Program-made: the position numbers and the translations under genes | Shown here: positions 1 to 9,136 of the stretch, piece by piece | How positions within the stretch are numbered: position 1 is the first letter of the stretch | Layout: each line of letters begins with the position of its first letter | The notes under the pieces: model-generated | Told to the model about the DNA's origin: nothing | The model's database searches: none | The model's input: only the letters and a program-made list of their open reading frames with translations | Assembly (NCBI RefSeq): GCF_021390435.2 | Contig: NZ_JAJVCN010000002.1 | Location: 1,984,001-2,048,000, forward strand | Length of the DNA stretch: 64,000 nt | Direction of reading: 5' to 3' | Source: Kibdelosporangium philippinense | Lineage (GTDB): Bacteria > Actinomycetota > Actinomycetes > Mycobacteriales > Pseudonocardiaceae

Positions 1-1
1 A

Positions 2-349
2 CGTGCTCGAAAGGTGGGCCTGCGAGTGAACGCGTCGGTCGATCCCGCTCTGGCGCAATTGGATGCCACGCGAAGCCTCACGGTATTGCGGCTGACGCAA
101 GAAGGTCTGGCCAACGTTGCCAAGCATGCCGGGAGCGCGGCGCGGACCCGATTGTCCACTTCGGTCACCGCCGATGCGGTAAGGCTGGAGATCCGTGACG
201 ACGGCGGGGATTTCCGAGTGGCGGGCGACGGCACCGGCCACGGACTGGTCGGGTTGCGGGAGCGGGTGGAGATGCTGGGTGGCACATTGGAAGCGGGCGC
301 TGACGGCCAAGGTTGGCGCCTGCTGGCGGTCATGCCGGTGGTCTCATGA
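2..349 (+). CDS. NarL-type sensor histidine kinase, 3' end only
   Basis: C-terminal ATPase part of a histidine kinase whose start lies before the window. About 115 residues are visible. The N box reads EGLANVAKHAGSA, and the G boxes are DDGGDF and GHGLVGLRERVEMLGG, which identify a HATPase_c domain of the HisKA_3/NarX class. It would autophosphorylate and pass phosphate to the response regulator whose ATG overlaps this stop codon (ATGA at 346-349). The sensory input domain is outside the window, so the signal is unknown. Confidence 0.9.
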   Translation, partial: RARKVGLRVNASVDPALAQLDATRSLTVLRLTQEGLANVAKHAGSAARTRLSTSVTADAVRLEIRDDGGDFRVAGDGTGHGLVGLRERVEMLGGTLEAGADGQGWRLLAVMPVVS

Positions 350-984
350 TCCGGGTGCTCTTGGCCGACGACCAAAGGCTTGTTCGGGCCGGAGTGCGGA
401 TGCTGTGTTCCGCTGCCAAGGACATTTCCGTTGTGGGCGAGGCGGGAAACGGTCTTGAGGCGGTGCGGCTGGCCGAGCGTGAGCGTCCAGACGTGGTCAT
501 GATGGATCTGCGGATGCCAGGGATGGACGGGATCGCTGCCACCAAAAGGATTCTGGCCATGCAGCCAGCTGTGCGGGTGGTCGCGCTGACCACCTTCGAC
601 GATGATGATCACCTCTATCCAGCGCTGGCCGCGGGCGCATGTGGCTTTCTGGTCAAGGATTGCGAGCCTGATGAGCTGACCGCGGGGATCCGTCGCGCGT
701 TCGCGGGAGACAGCCCCTTCAGCCCGCCTGTCATGCGCAGGTTGGTTTCCCGGGCATTGGCCAAGGCACCCGCGCTGCCGGAGGTGACCGCACGGGAACG
801 AGAGGTGCTGGCGCTGGTCGGAGCCGGATTGTCGAACGGGGAGATCGCCTCGCGGTTGTACGTCGGTGTGACGACAGTGAAGACGCACATCGCCAACCTG
901 CTGAGCAAGACCGGATGTCCCAATCGGATCAGGCTGGCGGTGCTGGCGACTCAGGCTGGTCTGGTTCCGCCGAACTTGGCGTGA
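346..984 (+). CDS. NarL/LuxR-family response regulator
   Basis: 212-residue DNA-binding response regulator. The receiver domain (about 1-120) has the acidic pair D8-D9, the phosphoacceptor D54 in MMDLRMPG and a conserved Lys in FLVKD. The LuxR-type helix-turn-helix (about 145-205) contains TAREREVLALVGAGLSNGEIA. The ATG at 346 overlaps the kinase stop by four bases, so the pair is translationally coupled. Regulated genes cannot be inferred. The gene ends just before an interspersed palindrome that separates it from a convergent gene. Confidence 0.95.
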   Translation: MIRVLLADDQRLVRAGVRMLCSAAKDISVVGEAGNGLEAVRLAERERPDVVMMDLRMPGMDGIAATKRILAMQPAVRVVALTTFDDDDHLYPALAAGACGFLVKDCEPDELTAGIRRAFAGDSPFSPPVMRRLVSRALAKAPALPEVTAREREVLALVGAGLSNGEIASRLYVGVTTVKTHIANLLSKTGCPNRIRLAVLATQAGLVPPNLA

Positions 985-1005
985 AGGACGTTGGTGAACG
1001 GTCTG

Positions 1006-1049
1006 TCGTGAGTGGTTATCCGTGTTCTAACCCTAATAACCACTCACGA
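1006..1049. terminator. Interspersed palindrome, copy 1 (bidirectional terminator candidate)
   Basis: Outer arms TCGTGAGTGGTTAT (1006-1019) and ATAACCACTCACGA (1036-1049) pair perfectly. The inner part is imperfect compared with the other copies. It lies between two convergent genes, and the stop codon of the minus-strand gene (1044-1046) falls within the right arm. There is no T-tract, so any terminator activity would be of the hairpin-only type proposed for actinobacteria. Confidence 0.75.
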
Positions 1050-1910
1050 GGGCTGAGCTGGCAATTCGGTTGTCAGGGGTGTCCAACCCTCGCCCAGCTC
1101 GTGCATCCGCTTCAGTTCGGCGATTCCGCCGAGCCAGCCTGCTTCGTGCTGGGCCGCGCTGTCCAACTCGTCGTCCGTATATCCACTTTGGACGAATGTA
1201 AGGTGCGTCTTTCCGGCTGAACCTTCCAGTTCCCAGCGGACTACGGTGTCTTCGTCGTCGCCGTAAACCAGCTTTCTCGATGGCTCGAACTCGAAGATCT
1301 TGCCGTCGACACCCACCGACATCGTGCCGCCGACGTGTGGCTCGACCTCGGCCTCCCAGCCGAACCACTTCGCGATCGCGGCCGGGTCGATCAGGCTCGC
1401 GAAAACTTCGGAAGCCGGTGCGTCGATCGTGAACGAGACCCGGATCTCCGCCGAACGGTCCTCGCTGAAGTCGGCCTTCGGGGTTTGCGTCCGACCTTCC
1501 AGGTACGAGGCCAGGTTCGCCAGCGACAAACCCCAGAAGGTGTGCATCGAATGCCTGCCATCGCGCCTGCCAGGCGGATTCATCAACTCGTCCAGCGTCG
1601 GCAGGTTCGTCTGCTCCAGCCGTAGAACCGTGCCGGAAGTCGATGGGGTCAACGTGTAGGTGACGATGGTTTCGAGTTCGTCGAGCGTCCAGGCGAAGCT
1701 CAAGGAGGAATCCGATACGGCCAGAAGTTGCTGTGCTGCTTGGGATCCTTGTGGCGTGTACCTGCCCCAGAACGTGTATTGCTTGTCCGGCAACGAGACT
1801 TCTGCTTCTGATGCGAGCCAGACGCGCAGCGCCGCCTCGGAAGTCAGTGCCTCGTAGACCTCAGCCGGTGGTTTCGGGAGGTGCGCTTCGAGCGCGAGGA
1901 TGTCACTCAT
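1044..1910 (-). CDS. Tandem SRPBCC (AHSA1-like) domain protein
   Basis: 288-residue protein with two consecutive START/AHSA1-type domains (about residues 5-140 and 150-255). Each starts with the typical pattern of an Ile/Leu-rich strand followed by a helix in which PPAEVYEALT or PASEVFASLI is visible, and carries a W(L/F)G-type motif. Such domains bind hydrophobic ligands or act as co-chaperone-like modules. The ATG at 1910 overlaps the end of the upstream ArsR-type regulator by 8 nt. ArsR-SRPBCC pairs are common in actinobacteria, and the regulator probably controls this pair. The ligand is unknown. Confidence 0.85.
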   Translation of the reverse strand: MSDILALEAHLPKPPAEVYEALTSEAALRVWLASEAEVSLPDKQYTFWGRYTPQGSQAAQQLLAVSDSSLSFAWTLDELETIVTYTLTPSTSGTVLRLEQTNLPTLDELMNPPGRRDGRHSMHTFWGLSLANLASYLEGRTQTPKADFSEDRSAEIRVSFTIDAPASEVFASLIDPAAIAKWFGWEAEVEPHVGGTMSVGVDGKIFEFEPSRKLVYGDDEDTVVRWELEGSAGKTHLTFVQSGYTDDELDSAAQHEAGWLGGIAELKRMHELGEGWTPLTTELPAQPS

Positions 1911-2448
1911 CCGGTGTCTCCTTGGGATAACAGGCCACGGCCAGACGGAAGGCTTCGCCATCGGCGCCACCGTGCCGGGCGAACAGGTCCTGCAATGTGG
2001 TGCGGAGGTCGTCGAGGAACGCTTTCCGGTTCCCGCGCGGCAGCCGGATCTCGCCCGAAACCCCCAGGGTCGAGCCGCCGTCGATCTTGGCCAGGTCGTC
2101 GTGCACTTCTTCGACGAGGTTGAGCAGGTAGCCGAGGCTCAGCTCGTCCTGGACCTTTCTGGTGCCGACAGTGCCGACGAGCTGCGGCGACAGCCAGTAC
2201 GACTGCGCGCTCGCCTGGTAGACGCCTTCCTGGATGCCGCGCACCTTGCGTTCGCTGACCTGGGTGACCAAGCCAGCGTCCACCAGCTTCTTCACGTGGT
2301 AGTACACCCGCTGCGGCGACTGGCCGAGCACTCCGCCGACCTCCGTGCACGACTTCGGCTGGGCCAGCTGCCGGAGTACCTCGACACGCTGCGGTTTGAG
2401 CAGGGCGTCGGCCTGCTCGAACCGGTCAATGTAAAACACCTCTTTCAT
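1903..2448 (-). CDS. ArsR-type winged-helix transcriptional regulator
   Basis: 181 residues. The N-terminal winged helix (about 1-80) contains PKSCTEVGGVLGQSPQRVYYH followed by VKKLVDAGLV, the ArsR/HTH_20 type. The ATG at 2448 follows AAGGTGGT, a plausible ribosome binding site. A longer reading frame exists upstream but has no coding character. No metal-binding Cys cluster is seen, so this is probably a metabolite or orphan sensor. It is translationally coupled to the SRPBCC gene downstream. Confidence 0.85.
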   Translation of the reverse strand: MKEVFYIDRFEQADALLKPQRVEVLRQLAQPKSCTEVGGVLGQSPQRVYYHVKKLVDAGLVTQVSERKVRGIQEGVYQASAQSYWLSPQLVGTVGTRKVQDELSLGYLLNLVEEVHDDLAKIDGGSTLGVSGEIRLPRGNRKAFLDDLRTTLQDLFARHGGADGEAFRLAVACYPKETPDE

Positions 2449-2482
2449 GATAAGACCACCTTGAACGTAAATACTTTCTTTG

Positions 2483-3949
2483 TCAATCGTCCGGCGGCAG
2501 CTCGTGTGAGCACGTGGGCGCCCCGCCAGCGCGGGCCTGGCGATAGCCCAGATAAGGACCAGCGATCTCGGCGTGAGGCACGTTGGCCAAGGCCAGGACC
2601 GTGTCACCGGCCGCGAGGGTCTGGGCGCGCATCCGGGCGAAGTCGATGGCGTGCGAGCCGAACGACGGCGCCCACAGCGACCAAGGGCCGGAAATCATCG
2701 CCATACTGGGGATCAAGTGGCTGTGCAGATGCGTGCCGAGGCCACCGAAGGAACACTGCGGCGGTACGCGGCCAGGCACCGGCAGGTCGATACCCGGCAG
2801 CACGAACACCCGGTCAAGGCCGTGCCGTGCGATCGCGTTCTGGGCAGCGGCAGACAAAACCGGGCTGCCAGCGAACCAGCCGAAGACCTCGCTCAGGCCC
2901 GAAGGCTGGAGTTCCTTGCCGACGCGGACGTACTCGCGGGTGCCGAGGTGTTCAAGAGCGAACGCGAAAGCAACTGTGCCGTCGTCGTATTGCGCATCGA
3001 GCTTGCGGGCGTACAACTCCGTTCCCTCTGCCGGGCGGTGGAGATGCCCGGTGGCGAACACGAACTCGATCGTGCGTTGACGGCAACGCAGTGGCTGGTG
3101 CGCGAAGTACTTGGCCAGCGCCAGCAATGCCGCGTTGGAATTCTCTTGCACCCACGTATTGCCGTCGGTGTTCGTGTCGAAGACGATCTTTTCCGTGCTC
3201 TGTCCCGGCAAGGTCGCGATCACCGACCGAGTGGTCGCCTGGTCCCGGACCGCCAGGATCGCGAGATTCGCTCGACGACCAACCGCTTGCTTGAGTTGCT
3301 GGGCCTCCGCGCCACCGACGAACACCCCGGGAACGCGGTAATGCGTGCCCGTGTGCGGTTCGTAATAGCCGCGGACCTGCGCGCGCGGGAAGTCGAAAGC
3401 GATGATCAAACCCGCGGCTCCAGCGTTCCCAGCGTCGACGAGGTCCTTGTTCAGCAAGGATTCGGCGAGATACCCGCGGTCAACGGCCGGGAAGTCGCGG
3501 ATGACGACCTTGCCGCGGGCGTTCGCGGTCGTGATCGGATCCGTGAGGTAGATCAGTTCTCCGGAGCTGTACAGCGTCGGTTCGGTGTAAGGAATCGCGC
3601 CAGCGATCGGGATCCGCTGGCCACCAACGAAAAGCAGCCCGGTCGACGCCAGGTCGCCAGTGACCGGCAGCCAGCGGCGGATCCTGGAAGTCTCCGATCG
3701 TGTGCTGATCCCCGGCAGCCGCTGGGCTTGGCGTTCGACCCAGTCGACCATTCGCCGGTGTGCCGGGCTCGCGGTGGTGCGCAGGCCGAAGCCCGCGATG
3801 GTCGCGTTCATCTGCCGCAGTTCGGCTTCGGTGGTGAACGCGTTCGAGTCGATCACGGTCGCGCAACCCGGATCCGGGGCGGCGGCGTTGGCGGCCGTGA
3901 CGGTGTGCGTGAGCAGAACGGCCACAAGGGCGCAGACAGTTGCTCGCAT
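2483..3949 (-). CDS. Exported M28-like peptidase-fold protein with PA domain, atypical active site
   Basis: 488 residues starting with a signal peptide (MRATVCALVAVLL to TAANAAA). A protease-associated domain lies around 130-230 (GKVVIRDFP, NAGAAGLIIAFD). An M28-type fold follows, with strand IVFDTNTDG and helix NSNAALLALAKYF, then TIEFVFATGHLH. Canonical M28 zinc ligands (H-x-D, paired EE) are not obvious: the first site reads NTDG, and the EE position reads GHLHRPAEG. It may be an inactive or divergent member. ATG 3949 is preferred over an in-frame TTG at 3958. It is divergent from, and slightly overlaps, a possible longer form of the next plus-strand gene. Confidence 0.65.
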   Translation of the reverse strand: MRATVCALVAVLLTHTVTAANAAAPDPGCATVIDSNAFTTEAELRQMNATIAGFGLRTTASPAHRRMVDWVERQAQRLPGISTRSETSRIRRWLPVTGDLASTGLLFVGGQRIPIAGAIPYTEPTLYSSGELIYLTDPITTANARGKVVIRDFPAVDRGYLAESLLNKDLVDAGNAGAAGLIIAFDFPRAQVRGYYEPHTGTHYRVPGVFVGGAEAQQLKQAVGRRANLAILAVRDQATTRSVIATLPGQSTEKIVFDTNTDGNTWVQENSNAALLALAKYFAHQPLRCRQRTIEFVFATGHLHRPAEGTELYARKLDAQYDDGTVAFAFALEHLGTREYVRVGKELQPSGLSEVFGWFAGSPVLSAAAQNAIARHGLDRVFVLPGIDLPVPGRVPPQCSFGGLGTHLHSHLIPSMAMISGPWSLWAPSFGSHAIDFARMRAQTLAAGDTVLALANVPHAEIAGPYLGYRQARAGGAPTCSHELPPDD

Positions 3950-3968
3950 GAAATGCAATGCTGGCAGT

Positions 3969-5885
3969 GTGAGCGCGTTCGGGGAATGGACTCGTGCCGA
4001 GGATCTGCCCGCTTTCGCCTACTCGGCCAAGGCGCGGCAGTGGGATCCGATGATCGATCCAGTGTCCACACGAAACGTCGTCCACCTGGGCAATCGCCGG
4101 ATCACCCTGGTGGCCGACTGCGATGGGCTTTGTGGCGTATGGGATGAATACGTCGACTGCCGCTGGATCGCCGAACATACCGGCGAAAGCGATCTTTCGG
4201 GCCTCGACGCGGCGCCGGAGATCCTTTTTGGCCCGACGTTCTTACGCGTGACCAAGACAGACGACAACGTTGTGCTGGAACGAACCGTGCTCTGCCCGGA
4301 AGGCGAATCGCCATGGGTGTTGATCAAGGTTGACGTGACCAGCAAGACCGCGTTACAGGCGACCTTGACCGAGCGCTGGGAAGTCCGGCAGCGCCTCGTC
4401 AACCTCGAATTCGGGCCACCACGTGGAGAAGCGCCGCCGGACCTGCCCTCGGTGGTGCTCGAAGAGATCGGCGGCCTCAGTGCCGCGACGACCGACGGAC
4501 CCTTGACCGTGGAACACCAAGTTGATCTTGTGTCAGGTGAAACAACAACCGTGTGGTTTCGCTTCGGAATCGACGACGGCCAAGTGGATACGGACGTCTA
4601 CGTCAACAGCCTGCGAATACTGCGTGAACGACTGCCGAAAGCCAGTTCCGGCTATGCGCCGGAAGCCGAAATCGAGATTCCTTGGCACGCGGCGATGCTC
4701 ACCGGGGCCGCGTGCGTCGACGGCGTGCTCGGCGGCCATACCTTGGACCAAGGGTCGGCGTATTCGTTCCGGCACGGGTTCAATGGCGCCGCCCGAGATC
4801 CTTTGCAGCACGCGCTTCCATTGGTCTACTTTGCACCAGACCTCGCGTTGTCCGTGCTACGCAACACATGCGCGTGGGGCAGCCCTGATGGTGATCTACC
4901 GTACGCGCTCGACGGCCGCAAACAGCCGTGGACACAGCTGTTCCGGCCTTCGGACCAGAATCTTTGGGCGCTGTGGCTTGGCGCGGAGTACGTCTCGGCC
5001 ACCGGTGACACGCGGGCGCTCGCCGAACCTGCGCCGTATCACCCGGTCCACCAAGCCGAACCGGTGCCGTTGGGGGAGCACCTGCGCAGGCAGTTCCGGT
5101 TCTTCGTCGACCAGGTCGGGCTCGGTGAACGCGGGCACGTCCGGATCCTGAACGCGGACTGGAACGATCTCGCCATCGTCGAGTCCGGAATGGACAGAGA
5201 ATGGATGGTCGAGCACGGTGAATCCGTGCTCAACTCGGCGATGGCCGCGTGGGTTTTGCCTGTCTACGCCGAAATCGCGGACCCGGAGACCGCTGCTGAG
5301 GCCCGCAAGCTCGCGGACGACCTGCGTGCGCGAGTCGCGGACGAGTGGAACGGCCGATGGTTCCGGCGGGCGTACGGGACCGGCCCGATCGGTGACGACG
5401 ACCTGTGGCTGGAGGTCCAGCCGTGGGCGATCCTGTCCGGCGCGGCCGAACCCGAGCAAGCCAGGGACCTGCTCCGGACGATCGACGACACCTGCCGCAC
5501 CGGATCCCCGCTTGGCGCACGAGTCCGCAGGCCGGGCGCCATCTGGTTCTCGATCAACATGACCTTGATCTGGGCAGCCGCCCGGCACAACCCGGCGATG
5601 GCGTGGGACGAATGGCGCCGGATGACGTTGCACACGCACGCCGCCGCGTACCCGGACATCTGGTCAGGCACGTTGTCGGGGCCGGACGCGTACCTGCCGC
5701 CGGAAAGCGACCGTCCCGGTGAGACCTGGGCGATGCCGGACATGGGCGTGGCGATGCAGGCGTACCCGGTCGCCAACGTGCACAGTCACTCACAGCCATT
5801 GCTGGCGTATCTACGGTTGCTCGGCGTAGAACCTGGTCGCCAAGATCGCCTGACTGGCGGAACTTTTCACCCGAATGTTCGGTAA
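3969..5885 (+). CDS. Alpha/alpha-barrel glycoside hydrolase or phosphorylase-like protein
   Basis: About 638 residues with no signal peptide, so probably cytoplasmic. The C-terminal two thirds look like an (alpha/alpha)6 barrel of the kind seen in GH36/GH94-related enzymes, with NADWNDLAIVESG as a likely active-site segment and WLEVQPWAILSG further on. The N-terminal part (about 1-250) is beta-rich, as in the sandwich domain of these enzymes. The GTG at 3969 fits the start of conserved-looking sequence, and ATG 3948 is the alternative. Neither has a clear ribosome binding site. The substrate cannot be assigned from sequence alone. Confidence 0.6.
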   Translation: MSAFGEWTRAEDLPAFAYSAKARQWDPMIDPVSTRNVVHLGNRRITLVADCDGLCGVWDEYVDCRWIAEHTGESDLSGLDAAPEILFGPTFLRVTKTDDNVVLERTVLCPEGESPWVLIKVDVTSKTALQATLTERWEVRQRLVNLEFGPPRGEAPPDLPSVVLEEIGGLSAATTDGPLTVEHQVDLVSGETTTVWFRFGIDDGQVDTDVYVNSLRILRERLPKASSGYAPEAEIEIPWHAAMLTGAACVDGVLGGHTLDQGSAYSFRHGFNGAARDPLQHALPLVYFAPDLALSVLRNTCAWGSPDGDLPYALDGRKQPWTQLFRPSDQNLWALWLGAEYVSATGDTRALAEPAPYHPVHQAEPVPLGEHLRRQFRFFVDQVGLGERGHVRILNADWNDLAIVESGMDREWMVEHGESVLNSAMAAWVLPVYAEIADPETAAEARKLADDLRARVADEWNGRWFRRAYGTGPIGDDDLWLEVQPWAILSGAAEPEQARDLLRTIDDTCRTGSPLGARVRRPGAIWFSINMTLIWAAARHNPAMAWDEWRRMTLHTHAAAYPDIWSGTLSGPDAYLPPESDRPGETWAMPDMGVAMQAYPVANVHSHSQPLLAYLRLLGVEPGRQDRLTGGTFHPNVR

Positions 5886-5915
5886 CACCGATAAGACCAA
5901 CGGCGAGTTCCGGAT

Positions 5916-7601
5916 GTGACAGCCCTGTCGATGCGTTTCATCGCCGCGCTCGCGGCGGCTGGTGCGTTGTTTGGCGGGATGGTCCTCGTGCTGAGCGCGT
6001 CCGGCAGACACGACACGTCGACGACCACACTGTTCTCCGGGACGGTCGGTGCGTTGTATCTGATCGCCGGGTTGATCGCGCACTGGCGTCAACCCGAGAA
6101 CCGGACCGGGTTGCTGATGGTGCTTGTCGGCATCGGCTGGTTCGCCGAGGACCTGCAGGTTTCGATCGACCCGCTGACGCACACGATCGGCCTGCTGCTG
6201 CGCTCGGCGTCCACAGGACTGTTGCTGCACCTGGTGTTGGCGTTCCCGACCGGCGAGCTGCGATCGCGGATCGACCGCGTGATGGTGACGATCGGCTACG
6301 TCGCGGTGTTCGGGCTGGTCCCGCTGAGCACGGTCGCGTTCCCGACGATCATCGAGAACCTGCTGCTGATCTGGCCGGTGTACTGGGTCCGCGAGGTGAT
6401 CGACGCGATCCAGGCCGTGGTCAGCGCGATGGTTCTGGTCGTGCTGGCGGTCCGCTGGCTCACCGCGACCCGCCCGGCGCGCCGAGTGCTCGCCCCGGTC
6501 GTGCTCACCGGGCTGCTCGGGGCCACCCAGTCGCTCCTTGGCCCGATCCTGAACGTGCAGCTGCTCAGCGACATCGGCCACGCCGCGATCCTGCTGCTGC
6601 CGTTGGCGTTCCTTGCTGGGGTGTGGCGGATCCGGCTCGGTCGTACGAACGTCGCGGACCTGCTTGTCCAGTTGCCACGGTCGTCACCGGGCGAACTCCA
6701 GAACCTCCTAGCCAAAGCGCTCGGCGACCCGTCGTTACGTGTGGCGTACTACCGCGAGGACAACGGCGACTACGTCGATCTAGAGGGCCAACCTTTGACC
6801 ATTTCCCCTTCGCAGTCGGTGTCCGTTGTGGTTCGCGACGGCCGTCAGGTGGCGGCGTTGCTCCACGACCCTGCGTTGCGCGACGACCGTCATGTGCTTG
6901 AGGCCGTGAAGTCCGCGGCCGCGTTGGAGCTCGACAACCAACGTCTCGCCGCCGAGGTACGGGCTCAGCTTCTTGAGGTACGGGCGTCACGCGCGCGAAT
7001 CGTTGCGGCGGGAGATGAACAACGCCGCCGTGTGGAGCGTGACCTGCACGATGGCGCGCAGCAGCAGCTCGTGACGGTCGCGTTACTGCTGAAGCTGGCA
7101 CAGCAACGTCTCACGGATCTTTCTGAAAAGGACGCCAAGCTCGTTTCCTATCTGACCCGCAGTTCCGAAGGACTCCAGGAGGCTTTGCGCGAGTTGCGGG
7201 AACTGGCCAGGGGAATCCACCCCGCTGTGCTCAGCGAGGCCGGTCTCGGCGCCGCCCTGCGAGCCTTGGCCGCCCGATCACCGCAGCCTGTCGCGGTTTC
7301 CGTCGGCTTGTTGCCCAGTCTGCCCGCGTCGGTCGAGGCGACCGCTTACTATGTCGCAGCTGAAGCTGTGACCAACGCGCTCAAGCACGCCAAAGCCAAG
7401 ACCATCCGGATCACTGTGTCGTGCACGTCCTCGCTGTCCCTCGAAGTCGCCGATGACGGAGTCGGCGGGGCCTCGCTCAGTGCAGGGACCGGGCTGCTTG
7501 GCTTGCGGGACAGGGCTTTCGCGTCGGACGGTCAGTTGACCGTGCACAGCTCGTCCAATGGGACAACAGTCCGGGTCGTTTTGCCTTTGGAGACCGAATG
7601 A
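5916..7601 (+). CDS. Membrane-bound NarL-type sensor histidine kinase
   Basis: 561 residues. The first 230 or so contain several hydrophobic segments (for example FIAALAAAGALFGGMVLVL), which make a multi-pass membrane sensor. A linker is followed by the HisKA_3 dimerisation helix with the phosphoacceptor in ERDLHDGAQQQLV. The HATPase_c domain follows (AAEAVTNALKHAKA, VADDGVGG, GLLGLRDR). The stop overlaps the ATG of the following response regulator (7598-7601). Start is GTG 5916, with ATG 5931 possible. The stimulus is unknown. Confidence 0.9.
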   Translation: MTALSMRFIAALAAAGALFGGMVLVLSASGRHDTSTTTLFSGTVGALYLIAGLIAHWRQPENRTGLLMVLVGIGWFAEDLQVSIDPLTHTIGLLLRSASTGLLLHLVLAFPTGELRSRIDRVMVTIGYVAVFGLVPLSTVAFPTIIENLLLIWPVYWVREVIDAIQAVVSAMVLVVLAVRWLTATRPARRVLAPVVLTGLLGATQSLLGPILNVQLLSDIGHAAILLLPLAFLAGVWRIRLGRTNVADLLVQLPRSSPGELQNLLAKALGDPSLRVAYYREDNGDYVDLEGQPLTISPSQSVSVVVRDGRQVAALLHDPALRDDRHVLEAVKSAAALELDNQRLAAEVRAQLLEVRASRARIVAAGDEQRRRVERDLHDGAQQQLVTVALLLKLAQQRLTDLSEKDAKLVSYLTRSSEGLQEALRELRELARGIHPAVLSEAGLGAALRALAARSPQPVAVSVGLLPSLPASVEATAYYVAAEAVTNALKHAKAKTIRITVSCTSSLSLEVADDGVGGASLSAGTGLLGLRDRAFASDGQLTVHSSSNGTTVRVVLPLETE

Positions 7602-8236
7602 CGTTACGGGTCGTGCTCGCCGATGATGCCCGGCTCTTCCGTGCGGCCTTGGCCGAGTTGTTGGAGACCAACGGATTCACGATTGTTGGTCAGGCTGGAG
7701 ACCCGTCCGGTTTGCGCGCGATGGTCTCGTCGACCCGTCCGGACATCGCTGTGGTGGACATCCGGATGCCGCCGACCCATCAGCTCGAAGGCCTGCATGC
7801 GGCGGTCGATATCCGTCGCGACCACCCGGATGTCGGCGTGCTCCTGTTGTCGCAGTACCTCGAGGCCGCGCACCTGAAGGACCTTGTCGAGGGCGGTGCT
7901 CGTGGCGTCGGGTACTTGCTGAAGGATCGTGCTTCCGGGCCTGATTTCCTGGATGCCGTCCGGCAGGTCGCTGGGGGTGGGTGCGTGTTCGACCAGGAGG
8001 TGGTCAACGCGATGCTCACCAAGCCCCGGCACCGGGTCGATGCATTGTCGGTACGTGAGCGCGAGGTCCTTTCCTTGATGGCACAAGGGCTTTCGAACTC
8101 GGCCATCAGCGCGAAGATGCACGTGGCAGCGAAGACCGTGGAGACCCATGTCCGGCGGATCTTCGAGCGGCTGAACTTGCCGGACGCCGCCGATCATCAC
8201 CGGAGAGTGCTGGCGGTACTGGCCTTTCTGGAGTGA
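7598..8236 (+). CDS. NarL/LuxR-family response regulator
   Basis: 212 residues. The receiver has D9-D10 and phosphoacceptor D54 (VVDIRMP), with Lys in YLLKDRA. The LuxR helix-turn-helix at about 148-205 contains SVREREVLSLMAQGLSNSAIS. It is coupled to the kinase by a 4-nt overlap, so the two form a cognate pair. A receiver-only gene follows immediately and could modulate or compete in the same phosphorelay. Confidence 0.93.
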   Translation: MTLRVVLADDARLFRAALAELLETNGFTIVGQAGDPSGLRAMVSSTRPDIAVVDIRMPPTHQLEGLHAAVDIRRDHPDVGVLLLSQYLEAAHLKDLVEGGARGVGYLLKDRASGPDFLDAVRQVAGGGCVFDQEVVNAMLTKPRHRVDALSVREREVLSLMAQGLSNSAISAKMHVAAKTVETHVRRIFERLNLPDAADHHRRVLAVLAFLE

Positions 8237-8274
8237 AGATCTCAGGGATAGCCCTGATGTGCGGGAATGCCCGT

Positions 8275-8646
8275 ATGCGGGACATTGACCGGGTGGGCGG
8301 CGTGCTGATCGTTGACGACAACGCTGCCTTCAGGTCAGTCGCCCGCACTGTTCTGGAGGCCGGCGGCTACCGAGTCATGGCCGAGGTGGGGACGGGGGCC
8401 GCGGCGCTGCTCGCCGCGGCCCAGGTCAAACCGGACGTCGTCCTGCTCGACATCGGCCTGCCCGACCAGGACGGCTTCGTGACCTGCCGCCAGCTGCACG
8501 CGGCACACCCCGACCTGGTCGTCGTCTTCTGCTCGATCCGGGAGGAAGAGGAGTACGGCGATGCCATCGCGCGGTCGTCGGCGGCCGGATTTCTGGCAAA
8601 GGCCCAGCTGTCAGCCGACGAGTTGCGCAGGATTGTCGCGGCTTAG
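8275..8646 (+). CDS. Stand-alone receiver domain protein
   Basis: Single CheY-like receiver domain with no output domain. It shows the acidic pair in VLIVDDN, the phosphoacceptor in VVLLDIGLPDQDG, the Thr/Ser position in VVFCSI and the Lys in FLAKAQ. ATG 8275 has GGGAA upstream. An in-frame GTG at 8233, overlapping the previous stop, would add 14 residues with no domain content. It follows a kinase/regulator pair, so it may act as a phosphate sink or a third partner. Its 3' end overlaps the convergent pseudogene. Confidence 0.8.
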   Translation: MRDIDRVGGVLIVDDNAAFRSVARTVLEAGGYRVMAEVGTGAAALLAAAQVKPDVVLLDIGLPDQDGFVTCRQLHAAHPDLVVVFCSIREEEEYGDAIARSSAAGFLAKAQLSADELRRIVAA

Positions 8647-9058
8647 CCACACTGGCCCGCGGCGCTCGTATTCCATGATCTTCTGGGCAAGCAGTGCCGT
8701 TTCGATCCCGAACAGCCGCTCGACCAGCCAAAGGCCGAGGTCGATTCCGCAGGTCACGCCGCCTGCGGTGATCAGGTCGCCGTCGTCGACAACTCGGCTG
8801 TCCACGACGTGAGCCCCGCGCGCTTTAAGGTCGTCCTTGGCGGCCCAGAAGGTCGTGCACGGGCGCCCCACGACAAGGTCGCCGAGCAGCATCGTTCCGG
8901 TGCACACGGATCCGAGGAGTTTGGCGCCCCGGACCGCCTCGGCGATCGCGCCGCGCTTGGCTTCCCGGTCCACAGGCGGCGATCTGTAAAGGCGCTGTGG
9001 GGCCGATGAAGTCCTGTGGCTCGACGCCGTCGTACAGCACTGTGTGCACACGAAACAT
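8611..9058 (-). pseudogene. Decayed DJ-1/PfpI family gene
   Basis: ATG 9058 opens a good DJ-1/PfpI N-terminus (VHTVLYDGVEPQDFIGP). About 28 codons later the family similarity moves to another frame, which carries the nucleophile-elbow motif GSVCTGTMLLGDLVVGR and the C-terminal part down to the stop at 8611. The usual central 60-70 residues are missing. The gene therefore seems to have an internal deletion plus a frameshift. It is divergent from a GlxA-type regulator that contains the same fold. Confidence 0.7.
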
Positions 9059-9136
9059 GGTCCGATTCTTGGGGCCGGAGTGTGCCACGCAACAGTGGCC
9101 ATAATGCCTCGGATGCGATGCGTAATATCCGGCCAT

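Noticed and set aside
2573..4147. Plus-strand open frame of 524 codons opposite the M28-like gene
   Set aside because: The minus strand has the signal peptide, PA domain and codon bias. The plus frame is Arg-rich with no recognisable features.
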